Positions 36,431-45,306 of a stretch of 64,000 nucleotides of DNA are shown here, one piece after another; position 1 is the first letter of the stretch; the number at the start of each line of letters is the position of its first letter. Location of the stretch: contig NZ_CP089980.1 of the NCBI RefSeq assembly GCF_021389955.1, forward strand, positions 5,699,001 to 5,763,000. The letters are read 5' to 3'. The position numbers and the translations under genes are program-made. Below the pieces are notes generated by a model. That model worked only from the letters and a program-made list of their open reading frames with translations, did no database searches and had not been told where the DNA came from. This DNA is from Fulvivirga maritima. Lineage in GTDB: Bacteria; Bacteroidota; Bacteroidia; Cytophagales; Cyclobacteriaceae.

Positions 36431-38623
36431 TTAACCAAGCTGAAAGGACTTAGCCAAGAAAGGCTGACTGTAGGTGCGCTTGCCATTCGCTTTATATAAA
36501 GCATTAGCCAAAGCACCAATTACCGGAGGGAATGGTGGTTCTCCCAACCCGGTAGGATCAATATCGCTCTTCACAAAATGTACTTCAACATCTTTTGGTG
36601 CTTCAGAGTGACGAATAAGACGGTAAGTATCAAAGTTTTTCTGATCAGGTTTACCATCTTTAAAAGTCATGGCACTATACATAGCATGACCAATACCATC
36701 TATTGTACCCCCTTCTACCAGGTTAGTAGCTGCTATAGGGTTCACTACAATACCGCAGTCTACCGCACAATACACCTTCTTAATCACAGGCTCATTATTC
36801 TTCATCTCCAGGTCTACCACGTTAGCCACATAACTGTTATGACAGAAATAAGCAGATACTCCTCTGTGAACTCCTTTCTCTTCTGTTCCCCACTTAGACT
36901 TTTCGCGCACTAAGCGAAGCACTCCGGCATAGCGCTCGGCATCATAATCATTATCTTTACCTACAGGACTATTCTTAGCCTTCTCCATAAGCTCTAATCG
37001 GAAATCGATAGGATCTTTTCCTGCTGCTTCGGCCACCTCATCAATAAAGGCTTGCTCTACACCAGCAATGAAATTAGAACGAGGCGCCCTAAATGCTCCT
37101 ACTGATATGTTAGATTCCAGCACCCAGGATTCTGCCAAATAATTATCTACTGCTCCGGCAGGAAAACGATTAGCAAACAAAGGACTCTCTGGTATACCTC
37201 CGGCTTTCACATGGAAGGCTATCAGGTTATTGTTTTCATCTAATGCCGCTTTATAATCCGCTCTATAGGCAGGACGATAAGTACCAAAAGTCATATCGTC
37301 TTCACGAGTATATACCAGCTTCACCGGTGCATTCATTTTCTGCGAAATTACTCCAGCTTCTATCAAAAAGTGACCGTATAATCTGCGACCAAAACCACCT
37401 CCCATACGAGTCATTTGAATATCAATTTTCTCTAAAGGCAATCCTAAACGCGCAGAAGCACTTTTCTCCATAAATTCAGGTGTCTGGATAGGCCCTATAA
37501 ACTCAGCCTTATCAGCAGTAACATGGGCGAAGAAGTTCATAGGCTCCATGGTATTGTGAGATAAGAAAGGCGCCGTATAGGTTCTTTCTATCACTTTAGC
37601 GGCATTTTTAAATACCTTTTCAGGGTCACCGTCTTTACGAGCAACATTTACTACACTGTCAGGTATGTTGTCTAACTTGGCCAGGTGATCGGCAGTGCTT
37701 TCTGCTTCACTCTCTTTTTCCCACTCTACTTTTAGCTTCTTCTTAGCGCTCAGCACTTCCCAGGTAGAATTACCTACCACCACTACAAACTCAGAAAATG
37801 CTGACACATCAGACCACTGCCGCTGATAGTCATCCTGATATGATTTTATTGAAAACACATCTTTAATACCAGGCATAGCTTTAGCCTCAGTAGCATCAAA
37901 AGACTTGAGTTTCATTCCAAAGGCTGGCGGGTGCTCCATCATAGCATAGAGCATTCCTTCTTTCTGAATATCTATTCCATACAAAGGCTTACCTGTTACT
38001 ATCTTCTTGCCGTCTACATTTCCTTTAGGCGTACCTACAATCGTAAAATCTCCGAGATTTTTAAGTTCTACCTCTTCCGGCACCGTCATAGAAGCAGCTT
38101 CAGCAGCCACTTCTCCGTAGCCCAGCTTCTTACCTTTATGTTCCAGCACACTTTTACTGGTTGTGACTTCCTCTTTAGGAACATTCCACTTTTTAGCAGC
38201 GGCCTGTCTTAATACATCTCTGGCTGTAGCTCCTGCCATGCGCAAGCTGTTCCATCCCTGGCGGATAGACTGACTACCTCCGGCTAATTGCCTGGTGAAA
38301 AGATCAGTATTTAAAGGAGCTTGCTCCACTATTACCGTTTCCCAGTCTACATCAAGCTCCTCAGCCACGATCATAGGCATAGAAGTCTTCACATTCTGAC
38401 CTATCTCCGGATTGGGCGACATGATAGTAACCACTCCATTATTACCTATTTTCAAATATCCGTTAAGCTCAAACCACTCATCAGGCATCTCTAATACTTT
38501 TTTCTCATCCTTTCCTGACTTACATGAGGCCAACCAGCTAAAGCTGATCATCAAACCGCCACCTGCAAGCGCAGAAGTCTTTAAAAAGGATCTTCTTCCT
38601 ACTTTTGTCTTTAAAATGGCCAT
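36431..38623 (-). CDS. Molybdenum hydroxylase large subunit (aldehyde/isoquinoline oxidoreductase IorB-like), Tat-exported
   Basis: 730 residues. Twin-arginine signal RRSFLKTSALAGGG at 9-22 sends the folded enzyme to the periplasm. Moco-binding domains of the xanthine dehydrogenase family: HNTMEPMNFFAHV, MGGGFGRR, GAFRAPRSN, and the catalytic Glu in GLGEPPFPPVIGAL near the end. Uses a molybdopterin cytosine dinucleotide cofactor with a sulfido ligand in this family. Works with the [2Fe-2S] subunit encoded 3 bases upstream. No FAD subunit is present, so electrons probably go to a cytochrome. Substrate unknown (aldehyde or N-heterocycle). Confidence 0.93.
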   Translation of the reverse strand: MAILKTKVGRRSFLKTSALAGGGLMISFSWLASCKSGKDEKKVLEMPDEWFELNGYLKIGNNGVVTIMSPNPEIGQNVKTSMPMIVAEELDVDWETVIVEQAPLNTDLFTRQLAGGSQSIRQGWNSLRMAGATARDVLRQAAAKKWNVPKEEVTTSKSVLEHKGKKLGYGEVAAEAASMTVPEEVELKNLGDFTIVGTPKGNVDGKKIVTGKPLYGIDIQKEGMLYAMMEHPPAFGMKLKSFDATEAKAMPGIKDVFSIKSYQDDYQRQWSDVSAFSEFVVVVGNSTWEVLSAKKKLKVEWEKESEAESTADHLAKLDNIPDSVVNVARKDGDPEKVFKNAAKVIERTYTAPFLSHNTMEPMNFFAHVTADKAEFIGPIQTPEFMEKSASARLGLPLEKIDIQMTRMGGGFGRRLYGHFLIEAGVISQKMNAPVKLVYTREDDMTFGTYRPAYRADYKAALDENNNLIAFHVKAGGIPESPLFANRFPAGAVDNYLAESWVLESNISVGAFRAPRSNFIAGVEQAFIDEVAEAAGKDPIDFRLELMEKAKNSPVGKDNDYDAERYAGVLRLVREKSKWGTEEKGVHRGVSAYFCHNSYVANVVDLEMKNNEPVIKKVYCAVDCGIVVNPIAATNLVEGGTIDGIGHAMYSAMTFKDGKPDQKNFDTYRLIRHSEAPKDVEVHFVKSDIDPTGLGEPPFPPVIGALANALYKANGKRTYSQPFLAKSFQLG

Positions 38624-38626
38624 AAA

Positions 38627-39091
38627 TTAAGCGTTTTGGTTTTGTGAAGCTGATTTGATTGCTCTTTTAATACGAGTATAGGTACCGCATCGGCATATAT
38701 TACCACTCATAGCAGTCTCTATTTCTTCATCTGTAGGATTAGGATTCTGCTTCAGTAGTGCAGTGGCAGACATAATTTGCCCTGCCTGACAGTAGCCGCA
38801 CTGTGGCACATCCTGCTCAAGCCATGCTTTCTGTACAGGATGATCTCCTTCTTCACTAAGACCTTCAATAGTAGTCACTTCTCCTTCACCAATTAATTGT
38901 ACCGGCATCTGACATGAGCGTACGGCATTACCATCTACATGAACTGTACACGCTCCACACTGAGCTATACCGCAACCAAATTTGGTTCCTACAAGCCCCA
39001 GATGATCACGAAGCACCCAAAGTAATGGGGTAAAAGGATCGACATCCACCTCGCGGCTTTTGCCATTGATTTTTAATTTAAATACTGCCAT
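38627..39091 (-). CDS. Molybdenum hydroxylase [2Fe-2S] small subunit (IorA-like)
   Basis: 154 residues. Two clusters are visible: plant-ferredoxin type in [18 protein letters not shown] (about 37-54) and the family-specific helical type in CGYCQAGQ (about 96-103) with [11 protein letters not shown] (about 132-142). Carries electrons from the molybdenum centre. It lacks a Tat signal and is presumably exported in complex with the large subunit. First gene of the operon, facing the ModE-like gene. Confidence 0.94.
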   Translation of the reverse strand: MAVFKLKINGKSREVDVDPFTPLLWVLRDHLGLVGTKFGCGIAQCGACTVHVDGNAVRSCQMPVQLIGEGEVTTIEGLSEEGDHPVQKAWLEQDVPQCGYCQAGQIMSATALLKQNPNPTDEEIETAMSGNICRCGTYTRIKRAIKSASQNQNA

Positions 39092-39475
39092 GATTCTTTT
39101 TTAGTCTAGTCTCTCATTGTTTCTCAAAATCAATTTCGATGTGTGCACACCGAAACACAACCAGCAGGACATAATGCAATTAACACACCTTTGCCAATGT
39201 TGCAACACTGGTTAAAGCGCGATAAAGATGATACTATGAACCTACTGCAATGAAATATTGAAATTTCATCTATTTACTCTAGTTACAAGAATATAAAAAA
39301 AATTGCCAAATTACTTACAGATATCAAACAATCAATTAATAAAATCAAACCAAAAAGCACGTCATGTATTAATTCTAATATCATATGGTGCTTTTTCGTG
39401 AAAACCAGTTACGCAAATCAAAACTTGATTACAATTCTCTATTTCCTCAACTTAGCAGCCTATCAATATTATAAT
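39092..39475. other. Divergent control region between the molybdenum hydroxylase and the ModE-like gene
   Basis: 384 bases without a gene. It contains TGAAATATTGAAATTTCA, an inverted repeat (39251-39268), a 19-bp element (39262-39280) repeated before the cofactor operon, and TTACAAGAATA (39283-39293), present in reverse orientation at 39865-39875. Confidence 0.55.
39262..39280 (+). repeat. 19-bp promoter repeat, copy A
   Basis: AATTTCATCTATTTACTCT, identical to 39894-39912. Lies in the divergent hydroxylase/ModE control region. Confidence 0.7.
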
Positions 39476-39811
39476 ATGAAAGAAATTCGATTTCGTTGCT
39501 GGATCAATATTGACGAAGAAAAGTATTTTGGTCCCGGACCATTAAAGCTTCTACAACTCATAGATGAATTAGGTTCCCTTTCTAAAGCCGCCAAAACTAT
39601 GGGCATGTCCTATAAAAAGGCCTGGGACATCATAAACACGCTAAACAGTAAATCCAGTGAGCCCATAGTAGTATTACAAAAAGGAGGAGCCAAAGGTGGC
39701 GGTGCCGAGATCACTGAAAAAGGTAAAAAAATAATGAAAAGCTATACTGAGCTTAATAATAAAATAGAAGAACTTATCTCTCATGAAAATCAAATACTGG
39801 ATCTTCTATAA
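39476..39811 (+). CDS. ModE-like winged helix-turn-helix regulator (N-terminal ModE domain only)
   Basis: 111 residues from ATG 39476. Matches the ModE/LysR-type N-terminal DNA-binding domain: GPGPLKLLQLIDELGSLSKA, KTMGMSYKKAWDIINTLN, VLQKGGAKGGGAEITEKGK. It lacks the C-terminal Mop (TOBE) domains that bind molybdate in full ModE. A GTG at 39398 would add 26 residues of poor quality, so the ATG is chosen. Its place between the hydroxylase and the Moco operon, with a ModE-box-like palindrome just downstream, suggests it controls both. Confidence 0.85.
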   Translation: MKEIRFRCWINIDEEKYFGPGPLKLLQLIDELGSLSKAAKTMGMSYKKAWDIINTLNSKSSEPIVVLQKGGAKGGGAEITEKGKKIMKSYTELNNKIEELISHENQILDLL

Positions 39812-39840
39812 ACAGTAAATAAACATTTCTTCGCGCCAAG

Positions 39841-39864
39841 CGTTATATATTCAAAAATATATCG
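39841..39864. promoter_or_regulatory. ModE-box-like palindrome
   Basis: Half-sites CGTTATAT (39841-39848) and ATATATCG (39857-39864; reverse complement CGATATAT), separated by 8 bases. Both fit the CGnTATAT half-site of the E. coli ModE operator. It sits about 83 bases before the first gene of the Moco cluster. Confidence 0.6.
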
Positions 39865-39893
39865 TATTCTTGTAACGTGATTCTTTAAGATTG

Positions 39894-39912
39894 AATTTCA
39901 TCTATTTACTCT
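39894..39912 (+). repeat. 19-bp promoter repeat, copy B
   Basis: AATTTCATCTATTTACTCT, identical to copy A at 39262-39280, placed 35 bases before the lipoprotein gene that opens the Moco operon. Confidence 0.7.
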
Positions 39913-39946
39913 CTACTCTAAATAATTCAATATTAAAGACACTCAT

Positions 39947-40441
39947 ATGAAAGCAGCCTGGCTATGTATTATTATAGCAGCATTTAGTTATTCGTGCCAA
40001 TCACAACCCTCACCCACTTTCACCCTTACCAATGGAGATAATACCATAGAAGTAAGTCTGGAAGATTTAGAATCACTTCCGCAAGTAGATAAGCAACTTA
40101 CCGGGCACGACAAAAAAGCACACGCATACCACGGCGTTCTTCTTAAAGATGTTTTAGAGCTAATAGATGTAAATTTTGAAAAGAGTAACATCAAAGGAAA
40201 CCTCACTAAATACATACTGGTAGATGCCCTTGATGGCTACAAAGTGATTTATAGCGTTACCGAGGTAGATCCTCAATTTAAAGACGAAGCCGTTTTTATA
40301 GCCTATCAGGCAGATAACAAAAGCCTTCCTGAGCATGTTGGTCCATTTCAAATGATAGTACCCGGTGAAAAAAAACATGCCCGTTGGATAAGAGAGATTA
40401 AATCTATCAATGTAAAAGATATTCCTTTAGCGAATAACTAA
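39947..40441 (+). CDS. Molybdopterin-oxidoreductase-domain-like lipoprotein
   Basis: 164 residues. Lipobox SYSC (Cys17). The body resembles a shortened sulfite-oxidase-type Moco fold (PF00174): FTLTNGDNTIEVSLEDLESL, AYHGVLLKDVLELI, ALDGYKVIYSVTEV and GPFQMIVPGEKKHARWIREI. The conserved Moco-ligand Cys region of true oxidases is not seen, so it may be a non-catalytic relative. First gene of the Moco cluster (78 bases before xdhC), probably tied to the hydroxylase in the periplasm. Confidence 0.75.
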   Translation: MKAAWLCIIIAAFSYSCQSQPSPTFTLTNGDNTIEVSLEDLESLPQVDKQLTGHDKKAHAYHGVLLKDVLELIDVNFEKSNIKGNLTKYILVDALDGYKVIYSVTEVDPQFKDEAVFIAYQADNKSLPEHVGPFQMIVPGEKKHARWIREIKSINVKDIPLANN

Positions 40442-40519
40442 TGACTTGTTAACAGGACAATTTATATGAAAAGGCCGCTGTACATGATAAAGACATTAAT
40501 AAAATCAAACTGAAGTATA

Positions 40520-41674
40520 ATGAGAGAACTTGAATCTATCATATCAGCTTTTGAAAAAGCACAGGCCAACGACCTTCAGTGTACGCTGGCTACGGTGGTC
40601 CATGTGGAAGGTTCATCTTACCGCAAAGCAGGGGCTCGCATGTTGGTAGACGAGAATGGACTCATGACCGGAGCTATTAGTGGCGGCTGCCTGGAAGGTG
40701 ACGCTCTCAAAAAAGCACTACATGCGCTTCACCAAAACAAAAACAAGTTAATCTCTTATGACACCAGCGATGAAGATGATGCTGTTATAGGCGCTCAGCT
40801 CGGCTGTAATGGCATTATTCAAGTACTCTTCGAGCCTATTAACCCAGAAGAAGAAAATAACCCAATATCTCTTTTAAAAGAAGTGATAAGCTCTAAAGAG
40901 CAAAAAGTAATTGTAAGCCTTTTTAACCTAAACAAACATAAAGAACAAAAAGGCACTCAACTGGTATTTGATTCACAACTAAACACATCAACTACACTTA
41001 ATGACTCCACGCTTTTTGAACAAATAAAAAGTGATGCAGCGAAAGTATTAGAGCATGAATTTCCTCATTTTGGAGAATACCATAAAGATGATGAAGTTCA
41101 GCATGCATTTTTAGAACATTACACCTCTCCTCCTACTCTGGTGCTAGTTGGAGCAGGTAATGACGCACAAGTGCTTTCAAATATGGCTGACATATTGGGC
41201 TGGGATATAGTAGTAACCGACGGGCGCCCCACTCATGCTAATCCTGAACGCTTTATTAGTTCCTGTCAGGTAATAGTGACTAAACCAGAGCAGTTTCTCG
41301 ATAGCATAACCATAGATAACCGCACCGCCTTTGTTTTGATTAGCCATAATTATAATTATGATTTAGCAGTACTCAAACTACTCCTAAACTACCCTGAAAT
41401 ACCCTACATAGGTATTTTAGGACCTAAAAAGAAGTTTAATCGCATGTTAGATGATCTACAGCTATTAGGAATAGAGCTTACTGAGGAACAAGTGGAAAAA
41501 ATATATGCACCTATAGGCCTACATCTGGGCGCTGAAACACCAGCCGAAATAGCCCTATCTGTGCTCTCAGAAATTCAGGCAGTGATAACCCACAGCAATG
41601 GGCAGCCGTTGAGAGAAAAACAAGGAACTATTCATGATAAGAAACACCATCAGTTTAAAGTAACAAACCTATGA
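40520..41674 (+). CDS. XdhC/CoxI-family molybdenum-cofactor maturation protein
   Basis: 384 residues. N-terminal XdhC_CoxI domain (LATVVHVEGSSYRKAGARML; GAISGGCLEGD) and C-terminal Rossmann XdhC_C domain (LVLVGAGNDAQVLSNMADIL, then TDGRPTHANPERF, GILGPKKKFNRML, GAETPAEIALSVLSEI). XdhC proteins bind Moco, take part in its sulfuration and deliver it to xanthine-dehydrogenase-type enzymes, here presumably the IorAB-like hydroxylase. Overlaps moaD by 4 bases. Confidence 0.93.
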   Translation: MRELESIISAFEKAQANDLQCTLATVVHVEGSSYRKAGARMLVDENGLMTGAISGGCLEGDALKKALHALHQNKNKLISYDTSDEDDAVIGAQLGCNGIIQVLFEPINPEEENNPISLLKEVISSKEQKVIVSLFNLNKHKEQKGTQLVFDSQLNTSTTLNDSTLFEQIKSDAAKVLEHEFPHFGEYHKDDEVQHAFLEHYTSPPTLVLVGAGNDAQVLSNMADILGWDIVVTDGRPTHANPERFISSCQVIVTKPEQFLDSITIDNRTAFVLISHNYNYDLAVLKLLLNYPEIPYIGILGPKKKFNRMLDDLQLLGIELTEEQVEKIYAPIGLHLGAETPAEIALSVLSEIQAVITHSNGQPLREKQGTIHDKKHHQFKVTNL

Positions 41675-41916
41675 GCCATAGCGTTACCATCAAATATTTT
41701 GGAGCCATAGCCGAGCAAACCGGAGTAGGCAATGAAACCCTGGAACTCACGGATGATTTGAAAAATGCCAGCCAGATTAAGGCTTACTGCATAAATAAAT
41801 ACAATCTCAATGATGAAGATAGCATTCAAGTGGCCATTAATCAGCAATTGAATGACCAAGGCGATGTTAAAGAAGGCGATGAAATAGCATTACTACCTCC
41901 TTTTGCCGGAGGATAA
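41671..41916 (+). CDS. moaD: Molybdopterin synthase small subunit MoaD
   Basis: 81 residues, ubiquitin-like sulfur carrier. Ends in LLPPFAGG; the terminal Gly-Gly is thiocarboxylated after adenylation by MoeB and gives sulfur to molybdopterin. Partner MoaE is encoded 1 kb downstream and MoeB starts 3 bases on. Confidence 0.92.
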   Translation: MSHSVTIKYFGAIAEQTGVGNETLELTDDLKNASQIKAYCINKYNLNDEDSIQVAINQQLNDQGDVKEGDEIALLPPFAGG

Positions 41917-41919
41917 ACT

Positions 41920-42942
41920 ATGAATGAAACCGCATCACGATATAGCCGACAGATCAAGCTGCCAGAAATAGGACAGTTAGGACAGCAAAAGCTTAATAAT
42001 GCCAAAGTACTGATAGTAGGCATGGGTGGCTTGGGTTGCCCGGCAGCACAATACCTTACTGCTGCAGGAGTAGGCACATTAGGCTTATTAGATCATGATA
42101 AAGTGGATATCACCAATCTTCACCGTCAAATTTTATACACTGAAGATAACATAGGTCAGCCCAAAGCTGAAGCGGCACAGCAGTACCTTGAAAAATTAAA
42201 TTCAGACACCTGCTTTCACACTTACATAGAAAATCTGAATACTGAAAATGCCATAAGTATCATTGAAAAATATGATATCATTATTGATGGCACTGATAAT
42301 TTTCAGACCAAATATTTAATTAATGATGCTTGCCTACTAACCAAAAAACCATGGATTTATGCCTCCATTTATAAGTACGAAGGTCAGCTATCCGTGTTTA
42401 ATTATAAAAATGGCCCTACCTACCGCTGCTTGTTTCCAAAAGCCCCTAAAAGCGATGTGAGTTGTGAAGAAACAGGCGTAATAGGAGTACTTCCTGGCAT
42501 TTTAGGCACTTATCAGGCTACTGAAGCCATAAAGCTAATTCTAGAATTGGGCGATCCTTTGAGCGGTAAGCTTAAGATTATTCATACGCTAACCATGCAA
42601 GAGCAGGTCATTAGCTTTCAAAGAAACGAAGCATCGGTCAAAAATATAATCAATAAGCCACTTACCCTGGAAGCCGTTCAGTGCCAGGTAAATGACAATG
42701 AAAAAATGTATCTGGATGTGAGGGAGCCCCATGAGCAACCTCAGCCAGAGAATAAAAATATTATAAAGATTCCGCTCAGCCAGCTTGGCGACAGACACCG
42801 AGAAATCCCTAATCAAAAGCCTGTTTATGTATACTGCCAATCAGGCATCAGAAGCAAAAAAGCCATTGAATTCTTAAATGAAACTTTTGACTTCACCAAC
42901 CTGATTAATGTAGAAGGAGGCATTCAAAAAATATTAAAATGA
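41920..42942 (+). CDS. moeB: MoeB/ThiF-type adenylyltransferase with C-terminal rhodanese domain
   Basis: 340 residues. E1-like domain (1-235): VGMGGLGCPAAQYLTAAGVG (nucleotide loop), DHDKVDITNLHRQILY, DGTDNF, and SCEETGVIGVLPGILG. The two CxxC zinc motifs of E. coli MoeB are not seen. A rhodanese domain follows (about 260-340) with active-site Cys in YVYCQSGIRSKK. It adenylates MoaD's C terminus and, through the rhodanese, may also transfer sulfur, as in MOCS3. Overlaps moaE by 4 bases. Confidence 0.9.
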   Translation: MNETASRYSRQIKLPEIGQLGQQKLNNAKVLIVGMGGLGCPAAQYLTAAGVGTLGLLDHDKVDITNLHRQILYTEDNIGQPKAEAAQQYLEKLNSDTCFHTYIENLNTENAISIIEKYDIIIDGTDNFQTKYLINDACLLTKKPWIYASIYKYEGQLSVFNYKNGPTYRCLFPKAPKSDVSCEETGVIGVLPGILGTYQATEAIKLILELGDPLSGKLKIIHTLTMQEQVISFQRNEASVKNIINKPLTLEAVQCQVNDNEKMYLDVREPHEQPQPENKNIIKIPLSQLGDRHREIPNQKPVYVYCQSGIRSKKAIEFLNETFDFTNLINVEGGIQKILK

Positions 42943-43382
42943 GTAATAAGAAACCAAAAAAGGTCTTTGTAGATGGGCCTATCAGTCCAGATAAAATAGC
43001 TACCTCTATAGCTAACCACCAGAGCAAAACTAATATTGGCGCTCACAGTATTTTCCTGGGCCAAGTTAGAGCCGATGAAATAGAAGGAAAAACGGTAACA
43101 GCCATAGAGTATTCGGCATATGAAGAAATGGCCGAAAAAGCCTTTCATGAGATCAGAGAGTCAGCTTTTGAGAAATTTGACCTTACCTGTTCTCATATCT
43201 ATCATAGTTTAGGCACGGTAAAAGCCGGAGAAATATGCCTTTTTGTTTTCACCTCATCGGCGCACCGAAAAGCAGCTATAGAAGCGTGCAACTATTTGGT
43301 AGAAGAAATAAAAGCCAATGTTCCTGTGTTTGGCAAAGAGCTGTTTGAAGACGAAACACACCAGTGGAAGGTGAACCATTAG
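42939..43382 (+). CDS. moaE: Molybdopterin synthase catalytic subunit MoaE
   Basis: 147 residues. Family landmarks GAHSIFLGQVRAD, AIEYSAYEEMAEK, IYHSLGTVKAGEICLFVFTS, HRKAAIEACNYLVEEIKANV and the active-site Lys region PVFGKELFED. With MoaD it turns cyclic pyranopterin monophosphate into molybdopterin. Confidence 0.93.
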   Translation: MSNKKPKKVFVDGPISPDKIATSIANHQSKTNIGAHSIFLGQVRADEIEGKTVTAIEYSAYEEMAEKAFHEIRESAFEKFDLTCSHIYHSLGTVKAGEICLFVFTSSAHRKAAIEACNYLVEEIKANVPVFGKELFEDETHQWKVNH

Positions 43383-43424
43383 TAAATAGCCTTCATTCAA
43401 TATTCATGAACTTTAAATACCAAT

Positions 43425-44321
43425 ATGGTAGATATAACACATAAAAATAATACCCTCAGAGTAGCCACGGCACAAGCTATTGTTAAAACCAGTAGCGAGA
43501 ACACTATTGCTATGATCAAAAACAATGAGATCCCGAAAGGAAATGTTTTTGAGATGGCTAAAGCAGCAGGCTTGCTGGGAGTAAAGAAAACACCTGATCT
43601 TTTACCGGACTGCCATCCCCTACCCATAGAATACACAGGAATAGATTATGAAATTGATGGATTAAACATCATCATTTCTATGACTGTAAAAACCATTTAC
43701 AAAACCGGTGTAGAGGTAGAAGCCATGCATGGCGCCAGCATAGTTGCGCTTACCATGTATGACATGCTCAAGCCTGTAGATAAAGGTGTAGAAATCAGCA
43801 CCATTAAGCTATTACAGAAAACAGGGGGTAAATCCTCTTTTAAAGCACCAAAAGAGACCCTTTCAGCAAAAGTAGTAGTTTGCTCTGACACTATTTCTAA
43901 AGGAGAGAAAGAAGACAAGGCAGGAAAAATCATCATTTCTAAGCTGGAAGCCCTGGGTTTAAGCACTGATTATGTGATCATTCCTGATGAAGCAAAAGAT
44001 ATTGCCGAGTTGGTGAATACTCAAACGGCCGATCTGCTGATTTTTACAGGCGGCACCGGAGCTGGCCCAAGAGACGTAACTCCGGATACCATCAGACCAT
44101 TGCTTGATACCACTTTACAAGGCGTAGAAGAGCAAATAAGAAGCTACGGACAGCAGCGCACACCCTTTGCTATGCTTTCAAGATCAGTAGCAGGTATTAA
44201 AAATGGCAAAGTGATTCTGGCATTTCCAGGATCATCTAACGCAGCCAAAGAATGTATGGATGCTGTTTTTCCCCATTTACTACATGTATTTGAAGTATTA
44301 AAAGGATCTAGACACGACTAA
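43425..44321 (+). CDS. Bifunctional MoaC-MoaB (cPMP synthase / molybdopterin adenylyltransferase) fusion
   Basis: 298 residues. 1-150 is MoaC (MVDITHKNNTLRVATAQAIV; LLPDCHPLPIEY with the conserved His; VEAMHGASIVALTMYDMLK; ISTIKLLQKTGGKS with catalytic Lys). About 155-298 is a MoaB/MogA domain (VVCSDTISKGEKEDKAGK; FTGGTGAGPRDVTPDTI; LSRSVAGIKNGKVILAFPGS). One protein therefore covers the cyclisation step after MoaA and the adenylation of molybdopterin. The fusion is known in Bacteroidota. Starts 43 bases after moaE. Confidence 0.92.
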   Translation: MVDITHKNNTLRVATAQAIVKTSSENTIAMIKNNEIPKGNVFEMAKAAGLLGVKKTPDLLPDCHPLPIEYTGIDYEIDGLNIIISMTVKTIYKTGVEVEAMHGASIVALTMYDMLKPVDKGVEISTIKLLQKTGGKSSFKAPKETLSAKVVVCSDTISKGEKEDKAGKIIISKLEALGLSTDYVIIPDEAKDIAELVNTQTADLLIFTGGTGAGPRDVTPDTIRPLLDTTLQGVEEQIRSYGQQRTPFAMLSRSVAGIKNGKVILAFPGSSNAAKECMDAVFPHLLHVFEVLKGSRHD

Positions 44322-44322
44322 T

Positions 44323-45306
44323 ATGAGCTCACAGATAGTAGACCGATTCGGAAGACCACACTCCTACCTGCGCATATCGCTGACTGACCGATGCAACCTG
44401 CGTTGCTTCTACTGCATGCCAGAAGATGGCATTCAGCTGATGGACAAGCCCAGCATTATGACTTTGGAGGAAATCATCAGCATATCCTCTACTTTCAGAG
44501 AACTAGGCGTAGACACCATTCGCCTGACCGGAGGTGAGCCACTGATACGCAAAAACTTTGACTTTTTAGTGAGAGAGCTGGCCAAGCTGGGTGTTACCTT
44601 AAAAATCACCACCAATGGCATTTTGCTCGACCGTTATTATGACCTTTTTCAGGAAGTGGGTCTGAAAAAAATCAACTTCAGCCTGGATACGCTAGACAAA
44701 GCCAAGTCAGTTTTCATTACCAAGCGCGATTACTATGAGCGCATTATGAATAACCTGAAAACCGGTCTGGAAAAAGGTTTTGAAATAAAGCTCAATGTAG
44801 TATTAATTAAGGATGTCAATGATCATGAAATCAATGATTTTATTGAATTGACCAAACACCAAAATCTGGCTATCAAATTCATTGAGTTTATGCCCTTTAA
44901 AGGCAATAAATGGGATTGGAGCAAGGGAGTAAGTAAGGAAACCATCTTAAAAACCATTAGCAATAAATTTGGTGAAGTAGAAGCACTCGACAACCCAAAA
45001 CACAGTACTTCTGTAAATTATAAGGTAAAAGGCCATGCAGGATCTTTCGGTATTGTAAGCACTATAACACATCCTTTTTGCTCTGAATGCAACCGCATTA
45101 GACTCACTGCTGATGGTAAAATGAAAAACTGCCTTTTTGCCACATCAGAAACAGATCTACTCACCCCTTTCAGAAATGGTGATGAGCTCACACCTCTCAT
45201 CTTAAACAGCATACAAGAAAAGAAATTCTCTAGAGACGGCATGGATGTAAAAATGGACTCAGAGCATTATGAAAAAAATCGATCAATGATCTCAATAGGC
45301 GGATAA
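44323..45306 (+). CDS. moaA: GTP 3',8-cyclase MoaA
   Basis: 327 residues, radical-SAM enzyme starting Moco synthesis. N-terminal cluster Cys in CNLRCFYC (about 24-31), TGGEP SAM motif (about 73), C-terminal cluster in CSECNRIRLTADGKMKNCLF (about 252-271). The usual C-terminal Gly-Gly is present (SIGG). Starts one base after the moaC-moaB stop and overlaps moeA by one base. Confidence 0.96.
   Translation: MSSQIVDRFGRPHSYLRISLTDRCNLRCFYCMPEDGIQLMDKPSIMTLEEIISISSTFRELGVDTIRLTGGEPLIRKNFDFLVRELAKLGVTLKITTNGILLDRYYDLFQEVGLKKINFSLDTLDKAKSVFITKRDYYERIMNNLKTGLEKGFEIKLNVVLIKDVNDHEINDFIELTKHQNLAIKFIEFMPFKGNKWDWSKGVSKETILKTISNKFGEVEALDNPKHSTSVNYKVKGHAGSFGIVSTITHPFCSECNRIRLTADGKMKNCLFATSETDLLTPFRNGDELTPLILNSIQEKKFSRDGMDVKMDSEHYEKNRSMISIGG

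Noticed and set aside
39812-39946. Moco riboswitch in front of the cofactor operon
   Set aside because: The 135-base AT-rich gap has no stable multi-helix structure; a protein-bound palindrome fits better.
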